From: Pseudorhodoplanes sp.
Lineage (GTDB): Bacteria > Pseudomonadota > Alphaproteobacteria > Rhizobiales > Xanthobacteraceae
DNA: 61,033 nt
Direction: 5' to 3'
NCBI GenBank assembly: GCA_019187085.1
Contig: JABARS010000018.1
Location: forward strand, 1 to 61,033
The translations under genes and the position numbers were made by a program. Below are positions 10,757-19,099 of this stretch, piece by piece; position 1 is the stretch's first letter; the number at the start of each line of letters is the position of its first letter. Below the pieces are notes generated by a model. The model worked only from the letters and a program-made list of their open reading frames with translations. It was not told where the DNA came from and did no database searches.

Positions 10757-11512
10757 CTAGGACGCCCGCCTGCTGCGGACACGAGCGATCAGCTCTTCGG
10801 CTTTTGGCAAAATCCCGGTCACGATCTGTGACACGCCGGCGGCATTTGGATGAATCCCGTCGGCGAGCGAAAATTTCGTCTGCGCGGCGATCCCTTCCAG
10901 CAGAAATGGATAGAACACCACGCCATGCTTCGTTGCCAGATCCGGAAAGATAGAGTCATAGGCGCCGCGATATTCGGTCCCCATATTGCGGGCCGACTGC
11001 ATGCCGGCGAAAAGCACTTCGATCCGGCGCTGCTTCAGCCGCTGCAGGATCGAATCGAGCGCGGCGCGTGTAACCGCCGGATCGACACCGCGCAGCATGT
11101 CGTTGGCGCCGAGCGCAACGATCACGGCATCGGTCCCGTCCGGCACCGACCAGTCGAGGCGCGACAGGCCGCCCGAGGCCGTGTCGCCGGACACGCCGGC
11201 ATTTGTGATTTCGACCGCGATGCCCTTCGCCCGCAGCGCCCGCTCAAGCTGGGTCGGAAACGCATCCTGATTGGGCAATCCGTAGCCCGCAGTCAGCGAA
11301 TCGCCGAGCGCCACGATCTTGATGGTCTTTTCCGCCGCAAACGATCGCCCGGCCGGACCGACAAAGACAGCCACGACGGCCAGAATGAAGGCGGCAACGA
11401 CGAGGCAAGGCGACAGCCTTCGCGCAGCCGAATATGCCGCATCCGGGCGGCTATGGACGCTGCGGCCGCCCGTCCCATATGAGCAGGGTTTCCCGCGGCT
11501 CAATTCGGTCAT
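10757..11512 (-). CDS. tesA: Arylesterase / lysophospholipase TesA-type (SGNH hydrolase)
   Basis: This is a secreted esterase of the SGNH/GDSL family. An N-terminal hydrophobic segment (LVVAAFILAVVAVFV) followed by a signal-peptidase-like site near SFA-AEK predicts periplasmic location. Block I GDSLTAGYGLP carries the nucleophile Ser, GANDML carries the block III Asn, and DGIHPN carries the catalytic Asp/His. The start is uncertain: the ATG at 11512 is used, but 11539 is also in frame and would overlap the divergent ABC gene start. It is head to head with an ABC exporter, as in other proteobacteria. Confidence 0.9.
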   Translation of the reverse strand: MTELSRGKPCSYGTGGRSVHSRPDAAYSAARRLSPCLVVAAFILAVVAVFVGPAGRSFAAEKTIKIVALGDSLTAGYGLPNQDAFPTQLERALRAKGIAVEITNAGVSGDTASGGLSRLDWSVPDGTDAVIVALGANDMLRGVDPAVTRAALDSILQRLKQRRIEVLFAGMQSARNMGTEYRGAYDSIFPDLATKHGVVFYPFLLEGIAAQTKFSLADGIHPNAAGVSQIVTGILPKAEELIARVRSRRAS

Positions 11513-11537
11513 CTTCCACCGCCACCACATTCGGATC

Positions 11538-12254
11538 ATGGACGCCCTTTCATCTCAATCAGGCCCCGCCATCGCGCTTTCGGGGATCAATCTTTCACTC
11601 GGCCAGGGTGCCGCGCGCGTTCACATCCTCAAGGACATCGATCTTTGTATCGCAAGCGGGGAGGCGATCGGCCTCGTCGGCCCCTCGGGTTCGGGCAAAT
11701 CGACATTGCTGATGGTCATGGCCGGCCTCGAACGCTCCGATAGCGGAACCGTCACCGTGGCCGGCACCGATCTCACCAGGCTCGATGAGGACGCGCTGGC
11801 CCGCTTCCGCGGACGCAATGTGGGTATTGTCTTCCAGTCTTTCCACCTCATTCCGACCATGACGGCGCTGGAAAACGTCGCAGTGCCCCTCGAACTGGCC
11901 GGCGTCGAGGATGCCTACGAACGGGCGGAAGCCGAGTTGCGCAACGTCGGGCTCGGCGAACGTCTTGCGCACTATCCTGCGCAATTGTCCGGCGGCGAGC
12001 AGCAGCGCGTCGCGCTCGCCCGCGCGCTCGCGCCCAACCCCTCGATCCTCGTCGCCGACGAGCCGACGGGCAATCTCGACGAGGCGACCGGACGCCAGAT
12101 CATTGATCTCCTGTTCAAGGGCCATATCGAGCGCGGCGCGACGCTGGTCCTCGTCACGCACGATCCCGCACTCGCCGCGCGTTGCGACCGTGTCGTGCGG
12201 CTGCGCTCGGGACGGATCGACCAGGGTGCAACGCAGGCGGCGCCGGCGCCATGA
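11538..12254 (+). CDS. ABC transporter ATP-binding protein (YbbA/LolD type)
   Basis: This is a 238-residue ABC ATPase of the MacB/LolD/YbbA group. Walker A is GPSGSGKST, the Q-loop lies in NVGIVFQSFHL, the signature is LSGGEQQR, Walker B plus the following Asp is ILVADEPTGNLD, and the H-loop is VTHD. Its stop overlaps the start of the downstream FtsX-like permease (ATGA). No clear ribosome site precedes the ATG, so the exact start is less sure. Substrates of this class are lipids, lipoproteins or peptides; here the neighbouring esterase hints at a lipid-related substrate, which is inference. Confidence 0.9.
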   Translation: MDALSSQSGPAIALSGINLSLGQGAARVHILKDIDLCIASGEAIGLVGPSGSGKSTLLMVMAGLERSDSGTVTVAGTDLTRLDEDALARFRGRNVGIVFQSFHLIPTMTALENVAVPLELAGVEDAYERAEAELRNVGLGERLAHYPAQLSGGEQQRVALARALAPNPSILVADEPTGNLDEATGRQIIDLLFKGHIERGATLVLVTHDPALAARCDRVVRLRSGRIDQGATQAAPAP

Positions 12255-14827
12255 ACCGTCACGCGCCGCCTCCGGTCGCCCAAGCGCCATCCCGGCTGCT
12301 GCCGGTGCGCCTTGCATTGCGCGAACTGCGCGGCGGACTGAGCGGCTTTTACGTCTTGATCTCCTGTATCGCCCTCGGCGTCATGGCAATTGCCGGCGTC
12401 GGATCTTTCTCGGAAAGCCTGAGCGGCGGACTCGCGCGCGAGGGCCGCACGATTCTCGGCGGCGACGCGGCGTTCTCCCTGATCCATCGCGAAGCGACAC
12501 CCGAGGAGAAGGCGTTCCTCGAAGCGCGCGGGGCCGTATCGGTCGCGGCCACCATGCGCGCGATGGCGCGCGCATCCGCCGACCGCATGACGCTCGTCGA
12601 GATCAAGGCGGTCGATGGACGCTATCCGCTGGCCGGCGAGGCCGCGCTTGAGCCTGCCTTGCCGCTCGCGGAGGCGTTTGCCGAACGCGGCGGCACATTC
12701 GGCGCTGCGGCCGATCCTGCACTGCTGGTGCGGCTCGATCTGCGCATCGGCGACCGTATTAATGTCGGCGAAGCGACGTTCGAAATCCGCGCCGCGATCC
12801 GCAGCGAGCCCGACAAGCTGGCCGGCGGCATCGGCTTCGGGCCGCGTCTGTTGATCGGGGACGGAGGCCTGCGCGCCACCGGACTGTTGCTGCCGGGCAG
12901 TCTCGTACGCTGGCATTACCGCGTCGCCTTTCCCGACCGCGACGCGAGCGGCGACGCGACCGAAAAGCTTGTACGCGACGTGCGCGACGCGATGCCCGAT
13001 ACCGGCTGGAACATCCGCACGCGCGACAATGCTTCGCCCGCGCTGGAACGCAATGTCGAGCGCTTCACGCAATTCCTGACGCTGGTCGGCCTTACCGCGC
13101 TGCTGGTCGGCGGCGTCGGCGTCGCCAATGCGATCAAGAGCCACCTCGGCCGCAAGCGCAATGCGATCGCCGCGATGAAAGCGCTCGGCGCAACGGGCGG
13201 CCGCATATTCGTACTCTTCCTTACCCAGGTCATGCTGCTGGCCGCCGTCGGCACTGCGATCGGATTGGCGATCGGCGCCGCGCTGCCGTTTGCGATTGTG
13301 GCCCTGTTCGGCGCGGTCATTCCGCTGCCGGTCGATCCGGCAATTCATCCCGGCCAGCTCGCGCTCGCCGCGATCTACGGCCTGACGACGGCGCTCACAT
13401 TCGCGATCTGGCCGCTCGGGCGTGCCCACGACATCCCCGTCTCCGCGCTGTTTCGCGACCATGTCAGCAGCGGTCACGGCTGGCCGCGCCGGCGCTACGT
13501 GATCGCCACCGCGGCCGCCGGCACCGCGCTTGCGGTGCTGGCGATCGTGCTCGCCTATGACAGGAAGATCGCCGCGATTTTCGTGGCTGCCGCCCTCGCC
13601 ACTTTCATCACGCTGCGGCTGGTTGCGTATCTGATCATGGCGGTCGCGCGCCGCCTGCCGCATGCGGATTCGACCGCCTGGCGACTCGCGGTCGCCAATA
13701 TCCATCGTCCCGCCGCGCTTACCCCCACCGTCGTCCTTTCTCTCGGGCTTGGGCTGACGCTGCTTGTCACCGTCACCCAGATCGACGGCAACCTGCGCCG
13801 GCAGTTCGAGGCCGCGCTGCCGGACAAGGCGCCGTCATTCTTTTTCGTCGACATCCAGTCGGCCGATACCGAACGTTTCGATTCCTTTATCAAGGAACGC
13901 ACACCGCAGGCGCGGCTCGAACGCGTCCCCATGCTGCGCGGCCGCATCGTCTCCGCGCGCGGCGTGCGCGCCGAGGATTTGCGGCCGCCGCCGGACGCCG
14001 CCTGGGTGCTGCAGGGCGACCGCGGCATCACGCACGCGCGCGACATGCCGCAGGGCTCGCGCCTCGTCGCCGGACAATGGTGGGATGCGGACTATCAGGG
14101 GCCGCCGCTGCTTTCGTTCGAGAAAAGGCTTGCGGACGCGCTCGGTCTGAAGCTCGGCGATTCCGTGGTGGTGAACGTGCTCGGGCGCAACATCACCGCC
14201 ACGATCGCCAACCTGCGGGTGGTGGACTGGCAGAGTCTCGGGATCAATTTCGTGCTCGTGCTCTCGCCGAACACGCTGCAGGGCGCGCCGCATACCCACA
14301 TCGCCACCCTCACCTACTCCGGCGGCTCCAGCCTCGAACAGGAAACCGAGCTGCTCAAGGCGGTTGCAGCGGCCTTCCCGACCGTGACGACCGTACGCGT
14401 GAAAGACACGCTCGACGCCGTCGGCGCCATCATCGCCAATCTGACGACGGGTATTCGCGGCGCCAGTCTCATCACCCTGCTGGCCGCCGCCATCGTCCTT
14501 GCCGGCGCGCTGGCCGCCAGCCATCACCACCGGGTCTATGACGCCATCATCCTGAAAGTGCTGGGCGCCACACGCGGCAGGCTGCTCGCCGCCTATGCTC
14601 TCGAATACGGCATCCTTGGCGCGGTGACCGCGCTGTTCGGCGTGGCGGCCGGCTCGGTTGCGGCCTGGCTGATCATGACCGAAATCATGAACCTGTCATA
14701 CGTCTGGCTCCCCTTTCCGGCGATGGCGGCTGCCTGCGCGGCGCTTGCGGTTACCATCGTGTTCGGACTGGCCGGGACGCTCGGCGCGCTCAGCCGCAAA
14801 CCCGCATCGGTGCTCAGAAATCTTTAG
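12251..14827 (+). CDS. ABC transporter permease, FtsX-like (YbbP type)
   Basis: This 858-residue inner-membrane permease has an N-terminal TM segment (YVLISCIALGVMAIAG), a large periplasmic domain, and two FtsX cores: one at about residues 265-400 (TQFLTLVGLTALLVGGVGVANAI) and one at the C-terminus (GASLITLLAAAIVLAGALAA). This is the architecture of YbbP partners of YbbA. The ATG at 12251 overlaps the ATPase stop by four bases. Together with the ATPase it forms a complete exporter; the substrate is unknown. Confidence 0.92.
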   Translation: MNRHAPPPVAQAPSRLLPVRLALRELRGGLSGFYVLISCIALGVMAIAGVGSFSESLSGGLAREGRTILGGDAAFSLIHREATPEEKAFLEARGAVSVAATMRAMARASADRMTLVEIKAVDGRYPLAGEAALEPALPLAEAFAERGGTFGAAADPALLVRLDLRIGDRINVGEATFEIRAAIRSEPDKLAGGIGFGPRLLIGDGGLRATGLLLPGSLVRWHYRVAFPDRDASGDATEKLVRDVRDAMPDTGWNIRTRDNASPALERNVERFTQFLTLVGLTALLVGGVGVANAIKSHLGRKRNAIAAMKALGATGGRIFVLFLTQVMLLAAVGTAIGLAIGAALPFAIVALFGAVIPLPVDPAIHPGQLALAAIYGLTTALTFAIWPLGRAHDIPVSALFRDHVSSGHGWPRRRYVIATAAAGTALAVLAIVLAYDRKIAAIFVAAALATFITLRLVAYLIMAVARRLPHADSTAWRLAVANIHRPAALTPTVVLSLGLGLTLLVTVTQIDGNLRRQFEAALPDKAPSFFFVDIQSADTERFDSFIKERTPQARLERVPMLRGRIVSARGVRAEDLRPPPDAAWVLQGDRGITHARDMPQGSRLVAGQWWDADYQGPPLLSFEKRLADALGLKLGDSVVVNVLGRNITATIANLRVVDWQSLGINFVLVLSPNTLQGAPHTHIATLTYSGGSSLEQETELLKAVAAAFPTVTTVRVKDTLDAVGAIIANLTTGIRGASLITLLAAAIVLAGALAASHHHRVYDAIILKVLGATRGRLLAAYALEYGILGAVTALFGVAAGSVAAWLIMTEIMNLSYVWLPFPAMAAACAALAVTIVFGLAGTLGALSRKPASVLRNL

Positions 14828-14981
14828 GAATTTGCGACAATCAGCCGCGTTTGCGGTCGGAAACTGCGACCACGCGCAATGCTTATTTTGCCACGATCCG
14901 GTGTAATGTGCCGGCCATCGGCCGAGGCGGGGCGACGACCGCAAACGGCATACTCACAATTAAAGGAACAGGAGTTCGGCA

Positions 14982-15794
14982 ATGTCGGACTTTGACAGAA
15001 ATGCGGTAGCGGGACGGTACGGCCAGACCGTCGGACGCGAGGAAGCGGCGATCGACCAGGGCCTGCGGTCGTACATGCTTCACATCTACAATTACATGGT
15101 GCTCGGCCTCGCCATCACCGGTTTTGCGGCGCTGGGTATCTACATGCTCTCGATCACCGGCGACGCTTCGGCGGCCGCCCGCTCGACCACCGGCGCTGCG
15201 ATCGCGCTGCGCGGCGGGCAATATCTGACGTCATTCGGCTACGCGGTCTTCGTCAGCCCGCTGAAATGGGCGATCATCCTGGCGCCGCTCGCGCTGGTGT
15301 TCGTCATCAGCTTCGGCGTTCACCGCATGCGCCCGGCCATGGCGCAGATCCTGTTCTGGATTTTCGCGGCTCTGATCGGCCTGTCGCTCGGATCGATCTT
15401 CATGGTCTACACGCACACCTCGATCGTGCGCGTGTTCTTCGTGACCGCGGCCTCGTTCGGTGCGCTGAGCCTGTGGGGCTATACCACCCAGCGCGATCTC
15501 AGCGGCATGGGCTCGTTCCTGATCATGGGCCTGTTCGGCGTCATCATCGCAAGCCTGGTCAATATCTGGCTCGCCAGCTCAATGCTGCAGTTCGTGGTTT
15601 CGGTCGTCGGCGTGCTGGTGTTCGCCGGCCTCACCGCCTGGGACACCCAGCGCCTGAAGAACGAATACATCTACGGCGCCATGGAGGGCGAGGGCATGGA
15701 GCGCTCCGCGATCCTGGGTGCGCTGTCGCTCTACCTCAACTTCATCAACCTGTTCACGCTGCTGCTGCAGCTTCTGGGACAGCGCGAGGAGTGA
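14982..15794 (+). CDS. Bax inhibitor-1/YccA family membrane protein, copy 1
   Basis: This is a 270-residue integral membrane protein of the TMBIM/BI-1 family, with about seven hydrophobic segments and the conserved C-terminal features TAWDTQRLK and LSLYLNFINLFTLLLQLLG. Bacterial members are proton-sensitive calcium-leak channels (BsYetJ) or interact with FtsH (YccA). GGAG about 10 bases upstream supports the ATG at 14982. It is followed by a strong terminator and then by a second copy with the same MSDFDRN N-terminus. Confidence 0.93.
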   Translation: MSDFDRNAVAGRYGQTVGREEAAIDQGLRSYMLHIYNYMVLGLAITGFAALGIYMLSITGDASAAARSTTGAAIALRGGQYLTSFGYAVFVSPLKWAIILAPLALVFVISFGVHRMRPAMAQILFWIFAALIGLSLGSIFMVYTHTSIVRVFFVTAASFGALSLWGYTTQRDLSGMGSFLIMGLFGVIIASLVNIWLASSMLQFVVSVVGVLVFAGLTAWDTQRLKNEYIYGAMEGEGMERSAILGALSLYLNFINLFTLLLQLLGQREE

Positions 15795-15819
15795 TCCCGC
15801 GAACCGGCCAGTCGCGGAA

Positions 15820-15850
15820 AAGGCCCCGGAAATCCGGGGCCTTCTTCTTT
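15820..15850 (+). terminator. Rho-independent terminator after BI-1 copy 1
   Basis: A perfect 10-bp stem AAGGCCCCGG / CCGGGGCCTT with a 4-base loop is followed by CTTCTTT. It lies 26 bases after the stop and separates the two BI-1 genes, so they are probably separate transcripts. Confidence 0.9.
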
Positions 15851-15975
15851 CCGGACCGGCGTTTTGCCGGTGGCTGCCGCCTGTCCGGCAATCGCTGGTA
15901 AAAACCCGGCCGGATCCCTACATTTGCGCTATCGAACCGGCCCGGCGGCTTCCGGGATGCAGAGAGGTATTTTCC

Positions 15976-16737
15976 ATGTCGGATTTCGACCGGAATGTAA
16001 CGGCGGCCCGCGGCGGCTATGCCGAGCGGACGGCCGCCATCGATGCGGGTCTGCGCGCCTACATGATCCGCGTCTACAACTATATGGCCGCCGCGGTTGC
16101 GCTGACCGGTACGCTGGCCTGGATCACCTTCAACGCCGCCGTCACCACCGATGCGGCCGGGACGATCGTCGGCCTGACGAGTTTCGGGCAGGCGGTGTTC
16201 AGCGGCCCAGCGGTCATCGTGCTGATGCTGGCGACGCTCGGGCTCGTCTTCTTCATCAGCTTCCGCATCCACAAGCTGGAATTCGGCACCGCGCTTACGC
16301 TGTTCATGGTCTATGCCGGCCTGCTCGGCGTGATGCTGTCGTCGGTGTTCCTGGCCTATACTGGCGCCTCGATTACGCGGGTGTTCTTCATCTCCGCCGC
16401 CTCGTTCGGCGCGCTGAGCCTTTACGGCTATACGACGCAGCGCGACCTTTCCCCGATCGGCTCGTTCCTGATCATGGGTCTGGTCGGCCTGATCATCGCC
16501 AGCATCGTGAACATCTTCCTGAAGTCGAGCGGCCTCGAATTCGTGATTTCGGTGGCTGGCGTGATGGTGTTCGCCGGCATGACCGCGTGGGACACGCAGA
16601 AGATCAAGGAAATGTACGACGTCCAGGACGACGGCACCGTCGCCGGCCGCAAGGCGGTGATGGGCGCACTCCAGCTCTATCTGGACTTCATCAACCTCTT
16701 CCTGTTCCTGCTGCGGCTTCTCGGCGACCGCCGGTAA
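15976..16737 (+). CDS. Bax inhibitor-1/YccA family membrane protein, copy 2
   Basis: This is a second BI-1 protein (253 residues) with the same N-terminus (MSDFDRN), the same central block (VFFISAASFGALSLYGYTTQRDL) and TAWDTQKIKEMYD plus LQLYLDFINLFLFLLRLLG at the C-terminus. It has fewer residues in the first periplasmic loop than copy 1. The ATG at 15976 is chosen by alignment with copy 1; upstream in-frame codons run through the terminator of copy 1 and are rejected. The pair looks like a tandem duplication. Confidence 0.93.
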   Translation: MSDFDRNVTAARGGYAERTAAIDAGLRAYMIRVYNYMAAAVALTGTLAWITFNAAVTTDAAGTIVGLTSFGQAVFSGPAVIVLMLATLGLVFFISFRIHKLEFGTALTLFMVYAGLLGVMLSSVFLAYTGASITRVFFISAASFGALSLYGYTTQRDLSPIGSFLIMGLVGLIIASIVNIFLKSSGLEFVISVAGVMVFAGMTAWDTQKIKEMYDVQDDGTVAGRKAVMGALQLYLDFINLFLFLLRLLGDRR

Positions 16738-16743
16738 TCCGCA

Positions 16744-16805
16744 GACGGGCGTGGTGGAATTCGGGCCGGCATAAGAGACCGAATTCCGCCCGTCGCTTTT
16801 TCTTT
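16744..16805 (+). terminator. Terminator 1 after BI-1 copy 2
   Basis: Long stem with arms GACGGGC ... GGAATTCGG and CCGAATTCC GCCCGTC, followed by GCTTTTTCTTT. It starts 7 bases after the stop codon. Confidence 0.85.
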
Positions 16806-16814
16806 GCCAAGCGC

Positions 16815-16847
16815 ACACCCCGGCCTTGCCGCCGGGGTGTTTTCTTT
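16815..16847 (+). terminator. Terminator 2 after BI-1 copy 2
   Basis: A perfect 10-bp stem ACACCCCGGC / GCCGGGGTGT with a 6-base loop and TTTCTTT. It directly follows the first terminator, giving two in tandem. Confidence 0.85.
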
Positions 16848-16887
16848 CGATAGTGAGGCATAGCGTCGCGAAATTCCCCATAGCGCC

Positions 16888-17412
16888 ATGCAATCACTTC
16901 TGATCCGCCCGGCGACATACGAAGACATCGTCCTGATCACCGCGATTTATGCCCATGCGGTCGAGTTCGGCACGGCGTCGTTCGAGCTCGAGCCGCCTTC
17001 GCAGGCGGAAATGACCGCGCGGATGAAGGTGCTGCTGGACGGCGGTTTCCCCTATCTCGTCGCCGAGTCGGACGGAACGGTGCTGGGTTACGCCTACGCC
17101 GCCCTATACCGCATGCGTCCGGCTTACCGGTATACGCTCGAAGACAGCGTCTATGTCGCCCCCAACATGCATGGGCGCGGCATCGGCCGCATGCTGCTCG
17201 ACTGTCTGGTCACTGAATCGGAACGGCGTGGATTTCGTCAGATGGTCGCCGTGATTGGCGATTCGGCGCAGACGGCATCGATCGAGCTGCACCGCGCCGT
17301 CGGATTCCGCATCTCGGGCACGCTGTCCAATGTCGGCTACAAGTTCGGCCGCTGGCTGGACACGGTGCTGATGCAGCGCCATCTCGGACAGGGCGCCCTC
17401 ACCAAGCCGTGA
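16888..17412 (+). CDS. GNAT N-acetyltransferase, phosphinothricin/methionine-sulfone type
   Basis: This 174-residue GNAT resembles PAT/MnaT enzymes, which acetylate phosphinothricin, methionine sulfoximine or related amino acids. Typical features are the N-terminal IRPATYEDIVLITAIYAHAVEFGTASFE, the acetyl-CoA loop HGRGIGRMLL and the C-terminal HRAVGFRISGTLSNVGYKFGRWLDTVLMQ. It stands alone after the double terminator and converges on the DUF2794 gene. The actual substrate cannot be told from sequence. Confidence 0.9.
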   Translation: MQSLLIRPATYEDIVLITAIYAHAVEFGTASFELEPPSQAEMTARMKVLLDGGFPYLVAESDGTVLGYAYAALYRMRPAYRYTLEDSVYVAPNMHGRGIGRMLLDCLVTESERRGFRQMVAVIGDSAQTASIELHRAVGFRISGTLSNVGYKFGRWLDTVLMQRHLGQGALTKP

Positions 17413-17427
17413 CGGACGCGCGCCGCT

Positions 17428-17802
17428 TTAGCCCGCCACCACGCTCAGTTTCCTATCGAGCACGCGCAATACGCGTTCCAGCTCATGGCCACGGCGCATG
17501 ATCAGCCCGGTCGCCGAAATCACGCTGTAGGCGCCCTGGCGACGCGCCTGTCTGGGACTCTTTTCGATGCGGTAGATCGGATATTCGGCGGCGCGGCGAA
17601 AGACGGAGAACACCGCCCGGTCACGCATGAAGTCGATCGCATAGTCGCGCCATTCCCCGTCCGCGACCTTGCGCCCGTACAGCCTGAGGATGCGATCAAG
17701 CTCGCGCCGGTCGAAGGTAACCTGTTGATCGGAGGCCCCCGGACGGCTGCCCGGGCTTTCGCCTCCGCGCGGCTGGCTCGGTTCGGTATCGCCGAAGCTC
17801 AT
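17428..17802 (-). CDS. DUF2794 domain protein
   Basis: This 124-residue conserved alphaproteobacterial protein of unknown function has the DUF2794 core VTFDRRELDRILRLYGRKVADGEWRDYAIDF and a C-terminal HELERVLRVLDRKL. The N-terminal 30 residues are Gly/Pro/Ser-rich and probably disordered. The start at 17802 is fixed by a perfect AGGAGG 7 bases upstream. It is convergent with the acetyltransferase at 16888. Confidence 0.88.
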   Translation of the reverse strand: MSFGDTEPSQPRGGESPGSRPGASDQQVTFDRRELDRILRLYGRKVADGEWRDYAIDFMRDRAVFSVFRRAAEYPIYRIEKSPRQARRQGAYSVISATGLIMRRGHELERVLRVLDRKLSVVAG

Positions 17803-17954
17803 GCGGCGCCTCCTGTTTGACGACAATCTTATGATTGCCCCGGCGGCGGCGGCCTGCAAGGGCCCAAGGGCCCCATGCGGAACATGGGCCGAAAGCGCCG
17901 AAACCCGGAAAACCGCGTCAAATTGCTCGGCCGCTCTCACGGGTTCGTTAAAGA

Positions 17955-18150
17955 AACCATAATAAGGCCCAATTTCGGTCGACCGCCCGCCCCTATGCGA
18001 TGCGACATAGGAAACTCAAGGCCCGGTTCTGAAGAGCACCGGATTCCTCAGCCCCCCAGCCCCCCGGGGCTTGGATGAGCCGGGCCGATCAATTCGCGTA
18101 CGGTTCAATCCCCAATGATTCTCGGGCCGGTTTTCCCGGCCCGTTTTTTT
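17955..18150 (+). ncRNA. Candidate small RNA in the 384-base gap upstream of DUF2794
   Basis: The gap 17803-18186 has no plausible gene but ends in a strong plus-strand terminator that no upstream plus-strand gene explains. CATAAT at 17958 could be a -10 box, without a good -35. The stretch between holds hairpins CCTATG / CATAGG (17992-18011) and CCGGT / ACCGG (18023-18042), and CGGGCCG at 18081 could compete with the terminator stem. I do not recognise a known RNA family. The 5' end is a guess. Confidence 0.35.
18123..18150 (+). terminator. Strong rho-independent terminator, plus strand
   Basis: A perfect 8-bp stem CGGGCCGG / CCGGCCCG with a 5-base loop is followed by seven T. The U-tract is on the plus strand only, so it serves a plus-strand transcript arising between 17803 and 18120 rather than the flanking minus-strand genes. 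Confidence 0.8.
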
Positions 18151-18186
18151 ATTGCCGGCGGGGATTGCAAGAGGTGGACCGGCCGC

Positions 18187-18924
18187 TCAGTGAATCGCCG
18201 CGGACGCCGCGCCGACGATCAGGCCGGGTTTTTCGTCGCTGCCGCGCTGGAGCAATACGATCACGCTGTCGACGCCGGGCACAGCGATGGTGTTGACCGG
18301 AACGGACCAGGTCGCGGTCTTGCCCGACCAAGTGCCGACCTTCTCCCAGTGCCGCCCGACATTGACATAGGTGATGTTGCGGCCGCGGTTCTCGCCGCGC
18401 CGGATCTCGACTTCCGCCGCGCGCATCACGCCGCAAAGCCATATGTCGGCGGGCGCCGCTCCGTTCTTGTCGTCCGCCACGCTGACCGTGATCGTGTCGT
18501 CCTTGAGCGCGAGCTGCACCGGAATGGTCATGGCGCTGTCACGGGTCTTGGCGATCGCCGCTTCGATTCCCTTGCGGTCGCTTCCGACCACGCCGACCTT
18601 GCCGTTGACCACAACCTGCGGCGTGTAGACGCCGCTCGTACCCTGCGACCGCGAATAACCCCATTGCCGCGCGGTATGCCGCGGACTGGCGAGCGAATCT
18701 TTCCAGCCGAGATGATCCCAGTAATCGACCGGCAGGCTGAGCGTGATCAGCGAGGTGTTCCGGGACAACTCGCCGAGCAGCTTGTCGGCGGGCGGACAGG
18801 AAGAGCAGCCCTGGCTGGTGAAAAGCTCGATCACAGCGACCGGCCGCGTGTCCGACTGCGCATCCGCCGGTCCCGAAATGCCGGCCACAAGAGCGGCCAG
18901 CATCAGCACTCGACCGCAACGCAT
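18187..18924 (-). CDS. DUF1223 family thioredoxin-like exported protein
   Basis: This 245-residue protein starts with a signal peptide (MLAALVAGISGPADA-QS) and then the DUF1223 core VAVIELFTSQGCSSCPPADKLL, which has a thioredoxin-like CxxC. GVYTPQVVVNG holds the cis-Pro region typical of the fold. A periplasmic redox or thiol role is inferred; no function is established. GGGAG lies 9 bases before the ATG at 18924. Confidence 0.9.
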   Translation of the reverse strand: MRCGRVLMLAALVAGISGPADAQSDTRPVAVIELFTSQGCSSCPPADKLLGELSRNTSLITLSLPVDYWDHLGWKDSLASPRHTARQWGYSRSQGTSGVYTPQVVVNGKVGVVGSDRKGIEAAIAKTRDSAMTIPVQLALKDDTITVSVADDKNGAAPADIWLCGVMRAAEVEIRRGENRGRNITYVNVGRHWEKVGTWSGKTATWSVPVNTIAVPGVDSVIVLLQRGSDEKPGLIVGAASAAIH

Positions 18925-19037
18925 GGCGACACTCCCGTTCCCGCGCGAGCCCCCGCTGGCCGGCGACTCTTAACGTGCACGGCCATCACTCGCCACTCAC
19001 GTCGCGGTGAACCATCATCACGTCCGGAGACGAGTCA

Positions 19038-19074
19038 ACAAAAAAGAAGCGCGCGGCTCCACACCGCGCGCTTC
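19038..19074 (-). terminator. Rho-independent terminator of acnA
   Basis: Perfect 11-bp stem GAAGCGCGCGG / CCGCGCGCTTC with a 7-base loop; on the minus strand it is followed by TTTTTTGTTG. It begins 26 bases after the acnA stop. Confidence 0.92.
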
Positions 19075-19099
19075 GAACCCGCAAACGGACTTTCGCGCG

